Below, piece after piece: positions 21,274 through 28,570 of a DNA stretch of 64,000 bases. Every line of letters begins with the position of its first letter. Position 1 is the first letter of the stretch. A model generated the notes under the pieces. The model ran no database searches, was not told where the DNA came from, and was given only the letters and a program-made list of their open reading frames with translations. A program made the position numbers and the translations under genes. This DNA is from Aeromicrobium sp. A1-2 (lineage in GTDB: Bacteria; Actinomycetota; Actinomycetes; Propionibacteriales; Nocardioidaceae), in NCBI RefSeq assembly GCF_003443875.1, contig NZ_CP027482.1, positions 2,604,001 through 2,668,000 on the forward strand. The letters are read 5' to 3'.

Positions 21274-23096
21274 GACGTCAGCGTAGGGGTCTGTTCGGAC
21301 TCAGCGGCTTCATACTCCTCGATCTTGCGAGCAACCCGCGAGACGGCCACCGAGATGCCCAGGACGATCCCCAGGCTGCAGAGCAGGACGACCATGTTGG
21401 CCACGCCCCACATCCAGGCCGGGCCGTCACCGTTGCGCTCCCGCTGCAGGATGTCGATCTCGGGCACGAATTCCCGCGTGAAGGTCGCCGAGGCCGGGAC
21501 CTCGCCGACGTCAAGCGGCGCGTCGGCGGGCAGGAAGATCGGCACGGCCGCGAGCGTCCGGCCGTCCTGCACGCGCAGCAGCGTCTTCCAGTTGCCGCCT
21601 ACGGGGACCGGCTTGGTCGACTCCCAGGTGTTCTGGCCGGTACGTCGGAGACGATCGGTCACGACGCCTGCGCCGCCGCCCTGCCATGCGGTGATCTGGA
21701 CCCAGGTGGGGTTGTCGTCGACCAGGTCGGCCGGAGTGACCGTGAGCTTGGCGGTGACCTCGGGGTTCGCTGCGGTGCCAACCTGGGTCAGCGCGAAGTC
21801 GGCCGAGGCGTTGCTGGGGACCGTCGCGTGCAGCCCGTTCGCGACGGCGAGCGCGGTCACGAGCACCGAGGCGGTCACGATGACCCGGCCGACGTTCTTG
21901 GCCGGCGGGCGACCCTGCAGTCCCAGTGCGAACAGCGCGCCGCACAGGCCTGCGGCGATTCCGACGGGCACGGACATCGCCAGGCCCTCGGCCCAGATGT
22001 CGCGCGGCCACGGGAACTGGAAGACCTCGTCGTTCCAGAGCTTCTCGATGACGCCACCGACGCTCGCGATCAGCAGACCGCCGACGGCACCGAACCACAG
22101 CGGCTTGTCCTTCAGCCTCGACAGGGCCAGCAGCTCGATCAGCACTGCGCTGCCGAGGTAGAGCGGGAAGACGTGGTGGGCCTGGCCCATGACGTCGGTG
22201 ACGACGAAGGAGATGATCCCGCGCATCAGCAGGAAGAACACAACAGCGGCGATCGCGGCGCCGGGACCGACGTACAACCGCGCGGCGACGAGGGTCAGGC
22301 CCGCCGCAGCGGCGATCATCATCGGGGCGAACACCAGGCGGAACTGCGCGATGCCGAAGTCGAACTCGGCCTGGAAGACCGACAGCCCGATCAGCAGCGA
22401 GCCGAAGGCCGTCGAGACCATCACGGTGCGCAACCAGACCGGGACCTCCCGACCCTTCAGCCGCATCGCGATCTCGGCCTCACGATTGAGCAAGATGATG
22501 CCCGCCGTCGATAGTCCGGCACCACCGATCAGCATCAGGTGCGTCGGTCCCCACAGCGTGACGTCCTGGCCGAAGAGGCGGTGCCAGACGTCGTCGAGCG
22601 GGAAGCCGATCAGGGCGTACAGTCCGCAGGCGGCGATGAAGATGCCGCTGACGGGGGCGTACCAGTGCCGGGTGATGCGCACCGAGGCGATGCCGGGCTT
22701 CTCGCCGTCACGCGGATAGACGACCGCCGACATGCCCGCGATGAACAGCGCGAACAGGCCGTACAGGATCAGGTAGTGGGCCGGGTTGGCCAGCGGGCCA
22801 GCGTCCCGGCCACGTCCGGCGTGCAGGCTGACGTCCCACATGAAGCCCAGCAGCGCGACGATCAACGAGCTCGCGACGAACACCGTCGGGATCGTGGACC
22901 AGCCGGGCTCCCCCGTGCGGCGGCCCAGCGCGCTGCCGAGCCGGTCGAACCACTCGATGCGGTGGGTGCGGTGCGCCCATGCGATCACGAGCAGCACGCC
23001 CGTGACGAGCGTGGCGGCGATGGACAGACCGATGACCTGGCCGAGCTCTGCACCACCGACTGGGGCAGTGGCGGGGTCGGACGCGGAGATGAACAT
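21270..23096 (-). CDS. Large polytopic membrane protein with extracytoplasmic C-terminal Ig/YtkA-like domain
   Basis: A 608-residue protein and the first gene of the operon. About eleven hydrophobic helices fill residues 15-425. A conserved-looking loop WDVSLHAGRGRD plus NPAHYLILYG, and a later PTHLMLIGG, offer His/Asp ligands. Residues about 430-540 form a soluble beta-rich domain (NPEVTAKLTVTPADL, PVGGNWKTLLRVQDG) like the YtkA/FixH-type domains seen in copper-handling proteins. One more helix and a charged tail follow. Function is not known to me; metal or redox work at the membrane is an inference from this domain and the cupredoxin-like partner. Confidence 0.65.
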   Translation of the reverse strand: MFISASDPATAPVGGAELGQVIGLSIAATLVTGVLLVIAWAHRTHRIEWFDRLGSALGRRTGEPGWSTIPTVFVASSLIVALLGFMWDVSLHAGRGRDAGPLANPAHYLILYGLFALFIAGMSAVVYPRDGEKPGIASVRITRHWYAPVSGIFIAACGLYALIGFPLDDVWHRLFGQDVTLWGPTHLMLIGGAGLSTAGIILLNREAEIAMRLKGREVPVWLRTVMVSTAFGSLLIGLSVFQAEFDFGIAQFRLVFAPMMIAAAAGLTLVAARLYVGPGAAIAAVVFFLLMRGIISFVVTDVMGQAHHVFPLYLGSAVLIELLALSRLKDKPLWFGAVGGLLIASVGGVIEKLWNDEVFQFPWPRDIWAEGLAMSVPVGIAAGLCGALFALGLQGRPPAKNVGRVIVTASVLVTALAVANGLHATVPSNASADFALTQVGTAANPEVTAKLTVTPADLVDDNPTWVQITAWQGGGAGVVTDRLRRTGQNTWESTKPVPVGGNWKTLLRVQDGRTLAAVPIFLPADAPLDVGEVPASATFTREFVPEIDILQRERNGDGPAWMWGVANMVVLLCSLGIVLGISVAVSRVARKIEEYEAAESEQTPTLTS

Positions 23097-23117
23097 ACCG
23101 GGAGTATGTCAGTGTCG

Positions 23118-23140
23118 ATGTGACATGGCAAGTGTCATAT
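23118..23140. promoter_or_regulatory. TGACA/TGTCA inverted repeat upstream of the membrane operon
   Basis: Arms ATGTGACA (23118-23125) and TGTCATAT (23133-23140) match at 7 of 8 positions around 7 bp. A second TGTCA at 23107-23111 forms an overlapping repeat. It lies just upstream of the 608-residue protein gene and is a candidate operator for an unknown regulator. Confidence 0.4.
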
Positions 23141-23160
23141 ACCTGGTGGGGTCGCCAGAC

Positions 23161-23198
23161 ATGAAAGAACCCGGTCCCCCCGGACCGGGTTCTTTCAT
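23161..23198. terminator. Strong hairpin terminator after the cold-shock gene
   Basis: A perfect 17-bp stem (23161-23177 with 23182-23198) around a CCCC loop begins 5 bp after the cold-shock stop. The GC core with an A-rich and T-rich outer stem gives a terminator shape on the cold-shock strand. Confidence 0.85.
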
Positions 23199-23203
23199 TG
23201 GAC

Positions 23204-23404
23204 TCAGTGCGCGATGACCTCGTGAGCCTCGCGACCCTTGGGCCCGTCGACCACCTCGAACTCGACCTTCTGGCCGTCCTCGAGAGTCTTGTAGCCGTCT
23301 GACGCGATCTTGGACCAGTGGACGAAGACGTCGTCCTGGCCCTCGACCTCGATGAAGCCGTAGCCCTTATCAGCGTTGAACCACTTGACGGTGCCTTGCA
23401 CCAT
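23204..23404 (-). CDS. Cold-shock protein (CspA family)
   Basis: A 66-residue single cold-shock domain: [18 protein letters not shown] (RNP1 motif KGYGFI) and DDVFVHW (RNP2-like VFVHW). It binds single-stranded RNA or DNA and prevents secondary structure. The upstream in-frame Gly/Arg-rich extension is not needed, since ATG at 23404 fits the family start. It is flanked by groEL2-side genes and cysO/thrC, a grouping also known from Streptomyces. A very strong terminator follows, so it is likely a single-gene transcript with abundant mRNA. Confidence 0.95.
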   Translation of the reverse strand: MVQGTVKWFNADKGYGFIEVEGQDDVFVHWSKIASDGYKTLEDGQKVEFEVVDGPKGREAHEVIAH

Positions 23405-23476
23405 GCCGCCACTCCCACCTGTTACCCGACGAACCCCACCTGCCGAGGGGCTCATTCGCAGAGCCTACAAGGCTGC

Positions 23477-23654
23477 GCACCCACCGGCCACGGCCGGGCA
23501 AGCCCGGCCACCGCGTCACCCAGGCTCAGCACCCCCCGGCCACGGCCGGGCAAGCCCGGCCACCGCGTCACCCAGGCTCAGCACCCACCGGCCACGGCCG
23601 GGCAAGCCCGGCCACCGCGTCACCCAGGCTCAGCACCCACCGGCCACGGCCGGG
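23477..23654. repeat. 52-bp tandem repeat (3.4 copies) between cold-shock gene and cysO
   Basis: Three complete units start at 23477, 23529 and 23581, plus a 22-bp partial copy at 23633-23654. The copies are nearly identical. Each has a GGCCGGGC hairpin arm pair with a two-base centre. The partial copy is the 3' end of cysO, so each full unit carries a duplicate of that coding end. There are no unique spacers. Confidence 0.95.
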
Positions 23655-23908
23655 ATGATGGAGACCTGGGTTCCGGCCGGCGTAGCGGTGTCGAGTCCCT
23701 GCGCGAAGCGCACGTCCTCCTCGGCCACATAGATGTTGACGAAACGGCGCAGCTTGCCCTGCTCGTCGACGACTCGTGCCTTGATGCCGGGGAAGCTGCC
23801 CTCCAGCGAGTCGAGGACCTCGGCCAGCGTGCCACCGTCGGCGGCGACCTGTGACTGGTCGCCCGTGTAGGTGCGCAGGATCGTGGGGATTCGGACGTTG
23901 ATGCTCAC
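23630..23908 (-). CDS. cysO: MoaD/ThiS-family sulfur carrier protein CysO
   Basis: A 92-residue ubiquitin-like sulfur carrier close to mycobacterial CysO: VRIPTILRTYTG, LRRFVNIYVAEEDVRF, SIIPAVAGG. In the known CysO pathway the C-terminal glycine is thiocarboxylated and used by CysM to build cysteine, then Mec cleaves the CysO-cysteine. Here the reading frame does not stop after GG but adds one Cys before TGA, so the protein ends VAGGC. That end lies in the 52-bp repeat. GTG start with an AAGGAGC ribosome site. thrC lies 25 bp upstream on the same strand. Confidence 0.9.
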   Translation of the reverse strand: MSINVRIPTILRTYTGDQSQVAADGGTLAEVLDSLEGSFPGIKARVVDEQGKLRRFVNIYVAEEDVRFAQGLDTATPAGTQVSIIPAVAGGC

Positions 23909-23933
23909 GGTGCTCCTTGAGATGTTCTGGGGA

Positions 23934-25217
23934 TCAGACGATGCCGGAGGCGACGAAGGCCTCGTACGTGGGGGCGATGGTTGCTGCCGGGCCCACCAGG
24001 CCGGTGACCGCGTCGAGGGTCTTGAGGCCGTGTCCGGTGTTGATGACGACGGTCTCGAGCTCGGGGTCGAGCAGCCCGGTCTGGACCAGCTTCTTCAGCA
24101 CGCCGACCGTGGTGCCGCCGGCCGTCTCGGTGAAGATCCCCTCGGTGCGGGCGAGCAGCACGATCGCCTCGCGCACCTCGTCGTCAGAGATGTCCGCGAT
24201 GGCCCCACCGGTCTCGCGGCAGATGTCCAGGACGTACACGCCATCGGCCGGATTGCCGATCGCGAGCGACTTGGCGATCGTGTCGGGCCGGGTCGGCCGG
24301 ACCACGTCCCATCCCTCGCGGAACGCCTCGGAGACCGGCGAGCAGCCGGTGGCCTGGGCACCGAACACGCGATAGGGCTTGTCATCGACCAGGCCGAGGG
24401 AGATGAGCTCCTGGAACGCCTTGTGGACCTTGGTGAGCTGAGAGCCCGATGCGACCGGGATGACGATCTGGTCGGGCAGGCGCCAGCCGAGCTGCTCGGC
24501 GATCTCGTACCCGAGCGTCTTGGAGCCCTCGGCATAGAACGGACGGACGTTGACGTTGACGAAGGCCCAGCCTTCCTCCTCGCCCGCGATCTCGCTGGCG
24601 AGCTTGTTGACATCGTCGTAGTTGCCGTCGACCGCCACGAGGTTCTCGGTGTAGACCGCGGAGTTGATCTGCTTCGGGGTCTCGAGGTCGCTGGGGATGA
24701 ACACCACGGTCCTGATCCCCGCGCGCGCGCCAGCGGCAGCGACCGCATTGGCCAGGTTGCCGGTCGACGGACACGCGAAGACCGTGCTTCCGAACTCACG
24801 CGCAGCACTCAGCGCACACGCAACGACGCGGTCCTTGAACGAGTTGGTCGGGTTGGTGCTGTCGTCCTTGACCCAGAGCTTTGCCAGACCCAGCTCTGCG
24901 GCCAGGTTGTCCGCACGCAGCAGCCGGGTGTAGCCGGGCTCGAGGTTCGGGCTGAGCTCGATGTCGTCGGGGGCGGGGAGGAGCGCCTTGTAGCGCCAGA
25001 TGTTGCTCGGCCCGGCTTCGATCTGCTCCCGGGTGATGACCGGAAAGTCATAGCGGATCTCAAGTGGCCCGAAGCACTCGTGACACACGTAGTGCGGGCC
25101 GAGCTCCTTGGTCGTGCCGCACTCGCGGCAGACGAGCTCAACGGCATTGCCGAAGGCGCCTTCGCGAATCGCGGGGCGGGTGGTTGTCGGTGCGACTTCT
25201 TGAGCAGTGACGGTCAC
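23934..25217 (-). CDS. thrC: Threonine synthase
   Basis: A 427-residue PLP enzyme that converts O-phosphohomoserine to threonine. The N-terminus has a zinc-ribbon-like CxxC pair (C30, C33, C45, C48), then the PLP lysine K128 in NPTNSFKDR, the phosphate loop around STGNLANA, and VASGSQLTKVHKA. The GTG start at 25217 is preceded by GGAGG at 25223-25227; further upstream the frame is non-coding because it holds a SAM riboswitch. It is likely co-transcribed with cysO. The order groEL2, csp, MoaD-like, thrC matches other actinobacteria. Confidence 0.95.
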   Translation of the reverse strand: MTVTAQEVAPTTTRPAIREGAFGNAVELVCRECGTTKELGPHYVCHECFGPLEIRYDFPVITREQIEAGPSNIWRYKALLPAPDDIELSPNLEPGYTRLLRADNLAAELGLAKLWVKDDSTNPTNSFKDRVVACALSAAREFGSTVFACPSTGNLANAVAAAGARAGIRTVVFIPSDLETPKQINSAVYTENLVAVDGNYDDVNKLASEIAGEEEGWAFVNVNVRPFYAEGSKTLGYEIAEQLGWRLPDQIVIPVASGSQLTKVHKAFQELISLGLVDDKPYRVFGAQATGCSPVSEAFREGWDVVRPTRPDTIAKSLAIGNPADGVYVLDICRETGGAIADISDDEVREAIVLLARTEGIFTETAGGTTVGVLKKLVQTGLLDPELETVVINTGHGLKTLDAVTGLVGPAATIAPTYEAFVASGIV

Positions 25218-25230
25218 GCGATCCTCCAGG

Positions 25231-25337
25231 TCATCTTTCCCGGATCGGCTGTCGCCCGGGACGGATTGAGCACCTGGTCGCTGACCGACTGGTTGCTGGG
25301 GTGTCGTAGGGCCGTATCCCTCTACCCCTCGTGATGA
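25231..25337 (-). promoter_or_regulatory. SAM riboswitch (SAM-I/SAM-IV clan) in the thrC leader
   Basis: Read leftward, the leader has the conserved SAM-aptamer core: closing stem TCATC (25333-25337) with GATGA (25231-25235), then GAGGGA, GGCCC, a CCCC-AGCAACC block, AGGTGC followed by AATCCG, and a final GC hairpin CCGGG. These match the S-box/SAM-IV core order and spacing. The 3' closing strand ends 3 bases from the thrC ribosome site GGAGG, so control of translation is plausible. The SAM-I versus SAM-IV subclass is not resolved. Confidence 0.88.
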
Positions 25338-25390
25338 GTGACTCCAATGTAGGACGCGTCTCACGATGTGTCCACTCTGTCCACATGTTG

Positions 25391-25423
25391 GACGGGCCCG
25401 TCTCATTGGACGGCCAAGGGCCG
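25391..25423 (-). terminator. Possible hairpins after the HExxH membrane protein gene
   Basis: CGGCC-AAG-GGCCG (25411-25423) lies 2 bp beyond the stop codon and a 12-bp palindrome GACGGGCCCGTC (25391-25402) follows. They could stop transcription before the thrC leader. No T-run. Confidence 0.35.
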
Positions 25424-25425
25424 CG

Positions 25426-25881
25426 TCAGTGGTGGCGGGAGAATCGCGTCGCCGGAGGCGGATAGTCGCCGTCCGCGAGGTTGGCCAGCCGCTCGAACGG
25501 GTTGTACGACGAGTGATCTCCCGCGATCGCGTACGAGATCCCGACACACAGGAAGTACAGCGGGAGCATCGCGACCCCGAGGACGAAGGCGTACTGGGTG
25601 CAGTGCCGGTCCTCGTGTCGCAGCAGCGCGGGCCGGTCGCGTAGGTGGTCGACATCGTGCTTGCTGGTGATGACGCTGCCGATCGTGAACGCGCCGGCGA
25701 CCGGGAAACCGTAGCGATAGCCCGTGGCGAGGTACGTTCCACGGCCGCGGCCAACGATCGTCGCACCGCCGATCCGCGCGATCAGCAGCCCGAGCGGCGT
25801 GCTGAGGTTGAGCCAGTTGAGCACCGTCCGCACCCGAGTCCAGGGCGTGTGCGGCAGCACCGGAACCGACTCAGATCTCAT
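25426..25881 (-). CDS. Membrane protein with a putative HExxH zinc site
   Basis: A 151-residue protein. Two hydrophobic stretches (LVIARIGG region and FVLGVAMLPLYFLCVGISYAIAG) flank the motif RHEDRHCTQYA, an HExxH pattern. The tail has YNPFERLANLADGDYP, like the NPFExxA motif that follows HExxH in some small membrane-bound metalloproteins. Zinc binding is therefore plausible; catalysis is not shown. The ATG at 25881 gives an 11-bp overlap with otsB. The longer upstream frame is antisense text of otsB. Confidence 0.65.
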   Translation of the reverse strand: MRSESVPVLPHTPWTRVRTVLNWLNLSTPLGLLIARIGGATIVGRGRGTYLATGYRYGFPVAGAFTIGSVITSKHDVDHLRDRPALLRHEDRHCTQYAFVLGVAMLPLYFLCVGISYAIAGDHSSYNPFERLANLADGDYPPPATRFSRHH

Positions 25882-26662
25882 CGGCCAGCTCTTCGAGCCA
25901 GCCCGCCACTGCATCCGGTCCGTCGAGGACCACGTCTGCCCGGGCCACGAGGGCATCCTGCTCGTTCGAGGCCGAGCAGATCAGGAGCCCCCGGACGCCG
26001 GACCCACGCAGGTCATCGACCGCGTCGAAGGCGGGCAGGTCGCCGAGGTCGTCGCCGGCGAAGATGACCTGGCGGGCGCCGACCTCGGCGACCAACGCGC
26101 GGACGACGTCCCCCTTGTCGGTGCCTGGCGCCCGCAGCTCGATGACCTGACGGCCGGGCTCCACCGCCAGGCCGAGTCCGGCGGCCAGCTCCGCGAGCGG
26201 CTCGGCGAGATCGTGGAGCACCTCAGGGTCGATGCCGCGGGTGTGTACCGCGATCGCGAGGCCCTTGTCCTCGATACGCACGTGGTGCGCTCCTCGCTGC
26301 TCCAGCCAGTCCGGCAGCGTCTCGGCGAGGCGGATGATCGCCTCGGAACGCTCGGGCTCGATCGTGACCCCGGTCGCCGCGTCCCACCGCTCGGCGCCGT
26401 ACTGCCCGCAGATGATGAGCCGCTCCAGGCCCTCGACCCCGACGAATCCGCCGAGCTCCAGCGCCTGCCGCACAGGGCGACCCGTGACGATCGCAACCTG
26501 TCCCAGCACCCGGCCGAGGTGCGCGAGAGCAGCGACCGAGCTCGCATGGGCGTAGGCCTGGGTCGGATCGTCGACGATGTGGGCCAGAGTGCCGTCAAAG
26601 TCCAGAGCGAGCAGGGTGCCGCGGGGATCGGAGATCACAGCGGCGCGGGTGGTTCCGGACAT
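25871..26662 (-). CDS. otsB: Trehalose-6-phosphate phosphatase
   Basis: A 263-residue HAD-type phosphatase that removes phosphate from trehalose-6-phosphate to give trehalose, an osmoprotectant. Motif I is LDFDGT with nucleophile D21 and acid D23, motif II VTGRP, and the late motif AGDDLGD. GQYGAERWD and the KGDVVRAL lysine also fit OtsB. Its synthase partner otsA lies 1.9 kb away on the other strand. The gene sits in a leftward run with the VirR-like and DUF3263 genes and overlaps the HExxH protein gene. Confidence 0.92.
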   Translation of the reverse strand: MSGTTRAAVISDPRGTLLALDFDGTLAHIVDDPTQAYAHASSVAALAHLGRVLGQVAIVTGRPVRQALELGGFVGVEGLERLIICGQYGAERWDAATGVTIEPERSEAIIRLAETLPDWLEQRGAHHVRIEDKGLAIAVHTRGIDPEVLHDLAEPLAELAAGLGLAVEPGRQVIELRAPGTDKGDVVRALVAEVGARQVIFAGDDLGDLPAFDAVDDLRGSGVRGLLICSASNEQDALVARADVVLDGPDAVAGWLEELADEI

Positions 26663-26666
26663 CTTC

Positions 26667-27194
26667 CTATTGTTGCGGGCCGGACAAGATGACCGTCAAG
26701 CGGTCCGTCCGCATCGGCGACACGCTCGGCAGGATCCGGTCGATGCCGACGTCATCGCCGAGCCGCCGCCCCTGCTCGGCGAGTGCCGGCGGGTAGTAGA
26801 CCGTGTTGCTGGAGATCGCGCCTCGCCAGTTGCCGATCCCGACGACATTCCAGCCGGCCTTGCGCACCGTGACGGCGAATGTGTCGGCGAGACCGCCGAT
26901 CGTGGTGTTGTTGAGCACCGACACCGGCGCCGTGCGGTCGATCACGGGTTCGGTGGTCTCAGCAGGTGCCGGGGTCGTCGCTGGCGCGGCCGAGGCAGTC
27001 TCGGTGGCTGTCGGCACAGGGGTCGTCGCTGTCGTGGCAATCGGCGCGGGGTCGGCGCTCGTCGAGTCCTCGTCCTGGTCGACAAGCAGCCAACCGAGCC
27101 AGCCTGCCGCTCCGACGCACAGCAGCACGGTCAGGACGATGAACCAGCTGGCGGGCACGTACGCCTTGCGGCTCGGGGTCCGGCGATGATCCAT
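26667..27194 (-). CDS. LytR C-terminal domain membrane protein (VirR-like)
   Basis: A 175-residue protein: short cytosolic start, one transmembrane helix (ASWFIVLTVLLCVGAAGWL), a Thr/Ala/Pro linker, then a LytR_C domain of about 90 residues (VSVLNNTTIGGLADTFAV, WNVVGIGNWRG). In Mycobacterium the adjacent pair DUF3263 plus LytR_C (Rv0430/Rv0431, VirR) is the same arrangement, and VirR affects cell-envelope integrity and vesicle release. Here DUF3263 lies 8 bp upstream. Function in this organism is inferred from synteny. Confidence 0.82.
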   Translation of the reverse strand: MDHRRTPSRKAYVPASWFIVLTVLLCVGAAGWLGWLLVDQDEDSTSADPAPIATTATTPVPTATETASAAPATTPAPAETTEPVIDRTAPVSVLNNTTIGGLADTFAVTVRKAGWNVVGIGNWRGAISSNTVYYPPALAEQGRRLGDDVGIDRILPSVSPMRTDRLTVILSGPQQ

Positions 27195-27202
27195 CTGGAC
27201 CT

Positions 27203-27499
27203 TCAGAGGTCGATGCCGAGACGCCTGGCCGAGCGGCTGCGCTGGCGTTGGGCTCGCAATCGACGAAGGCGCTTGACCAGCAACGGATCGAAGGCGAGGG
27301 CATCCTCACGATCGATCAACGCGTTGAGCACCTGGTAGTAGCGGGTCGCCGACATGTCGAACTTGTCGCGGATCGCCTGCTCCTTGGCGCCGGCGTACTG
27401 CCACCACAGGCGCTCGAGGGCCAGGATCTCGCGATCGCGATCAGACAGCGTCTCGACGGCGGCCGGACTTCCGGCGTTCGACTTCTCCACGGCGCTCAT
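27203..27499 (-). CDS. DUF3263 protein (Rv0430-like)
   Basis: A 98-residue, mostly helical protein: LSDRDREILALERLWW, then a helix-turn-helix-like stretch (FDMSATRYYQVLNALIDRE) and a basic tail RRLRAQRQRSRSARR. DUF3263 is a small actinobacterial family next to VirR homologues. The basic tail and HTH-like pattern suggest DNA binding, without proof. It starts the operon with the VirR-like gene and is divergent from the oxidoreductase gene across a palindrome-rich 52-bp spacer. Confidence 0.8.
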   Translation of the reverse strand: MSAVEKSNAGSPAAVETLSDRDREILALERLWWQYAGAKEQAIRDKFDMSATRYYQVLNALIDREDALAFDPLLVKRLRRLRAQRQRSRSARRLGIDL

Positions 27500-27535
27500 G
27501 CCCTGATCCTAGAACACGAACTACACATGTGTCAT

Positions 27536-27558
27536 TTGCCATGATGAAGTCATGGCAA
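27536..27558. promoter_or_regulatory. Perfect 9-bp inverted repeat at the start of the oxidoreductase gene
   Basis: TTGCCATGA (27536-27544) and TCATGGCAA (27550-27558) around 5 bp, covering the ATG at 27552. Just upstream is the palindrome ACACATGTGT (27523-27532). They could be an operator or an mRNA hairpin that hides the start codon. Confidence 0.45.
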
Positions 27559-28541
27559 CTGAATTTGCAGCAGATCGACCCATTCGCTGGGGCATCCTGG
27601 CCACTGGACACATTGCCGAGTCCTTCGCGACCGATCTGGCGCTGGCCGACGGCAACGAGCTGACGGCGGTGGGATCGCGCAGCCGCGAGTCTGCGAGCGA
27701 GTTCGCCGAGCGGTTCGGCGCAGCCAGGTCACACGCTTCCTACGCTGCGCTGGCCGAGGATCCCGACGTCGATGTCATCTACGTCGCAACGCCGCACAGC
27801 AGGCACCTTGAGGACGTCATGGCCTGCTTCGAGGCCGGCAAGGCCGTGCTGTGCGAGAAGGCGGTCGCGCTGAACGCGGCGGACGCCGGCACGCTGGTCG
27901 ACGAGGCCCGCCGTCGTGGGCTGTTCTTCGCCGAGGCGATGTGGATGCGCACGAATCCCAACATCCGCCGCGCCGCCGGGCTGGCCGCCGACGGCGCCCT
28001 GGGCGAGATCGGCCAGGTCCGGGCCGAGCTCGGCTTCGTCGCCCCGCCCACCACAACCCGGCTCTGGGACCCCGCCCTCGGTGCGAGCGCGCTGCTCGAC
28101 ATCGGCATCTACCCGCTGACGTTCGCGCACCTGGTCCTCGGCGAGCCGACAGCCATCGCCGCGGCGGGGGTCCGGTCCGACCTCGGCATCGACGTCAACG
28201 GCGGGGCCACCCTGACGTACGCGAGTGGCGCGGTTGCGAGCATCGCGTGGACGCAGGTCGCCCAGAGCGACAACCGCGCCTCTATCGCTGGCGACCTGGG
28301 GATCGTCGAGATCCCGGGACGATTCCACCACCCGACCGAGGTCCACCACATCCACGACGGGCGTACCGACACGATCCGCGAGCCCGTCACGGGTCGGGGC
28401 TACGCCCACGAGATCGCCGAGGTCGCGGCCTGCCTGCGAGCCGGCGCGACCGAGTCCTCGCTGCTCCCGCTCGACGAAACCGTGTCGATCATGGCGCAGA
28501 TCGACGAGATCCTGAACCAGATCGGGGTCGACGAGCGGTGA
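27552..28541 (+). CDS. Gfo/Idh/MocA family NAD(P)-dependent oxidoreductase
   Basis: A 329-residue enzyme. The N-terminal Rossmann fold begins IRWGILATGHIAESFA; the EKAVALNAADA region is the family's EKP-like catalytic loop, in which the usual Pro is replaced (CEKAVAL). The C-terminal half has the DIGIYPL catalytic segment with conserved Asp. Members act on sugars or cyclic diols. It lies 29 bp before otsA, but the substrate is unknown. Its start codon is inside a perfect inverted repeat. Confidence 0.88.
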   Translation: MATEFAADRPIRWGILATGHIAESFATDLALADGNELTAVGSRSRESASEFAERFGAARSHASYAALAEDPDVDVIYVATPHSRHLEDVMACFEAGKAVLCEKAVALNAADAGTLVDEARRRGLFFAEAMWMRTNPNIRRAAGLAADGALGEIGQVRAELGFVAPPTTTRLWDPALGASALLDIGIYPLTFAHLVLGEPTAIAAAGVRSDLGIDVNGGATLTYASGAVASIAWTQVAQSDNRASIAGDLGIVEIPGRFHHPTEVHHIHDGRTDTIREPVTGRGYAHEIAEVAACLRAGATESSLLPLDETVSIMAQIDEILNQIGVDER

Positions 28542-28570
28542 CGCTCCCCACATCGGGCTAGGCTGCGGTC

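Noticed and set aside
23477-23654. Possible CRISPR array
   Set aside because: The 52-bp unit repeats end to end with no unique spacers and no cas genes; it is a simple tandem repeat.
23318-23854. Plus-strand frames with repeated PRHPG and ATA text through the repeat
   Set aside because: They are translations of the tandem repeat and run antisense to csp and cysO; no ribosome site or family.
25231-25337. Plain terminator or attenuator peptide in the thrC leader
   Set aside because: The conserved SAM-aptamer blocks in order and the closing stem give a better explanation.
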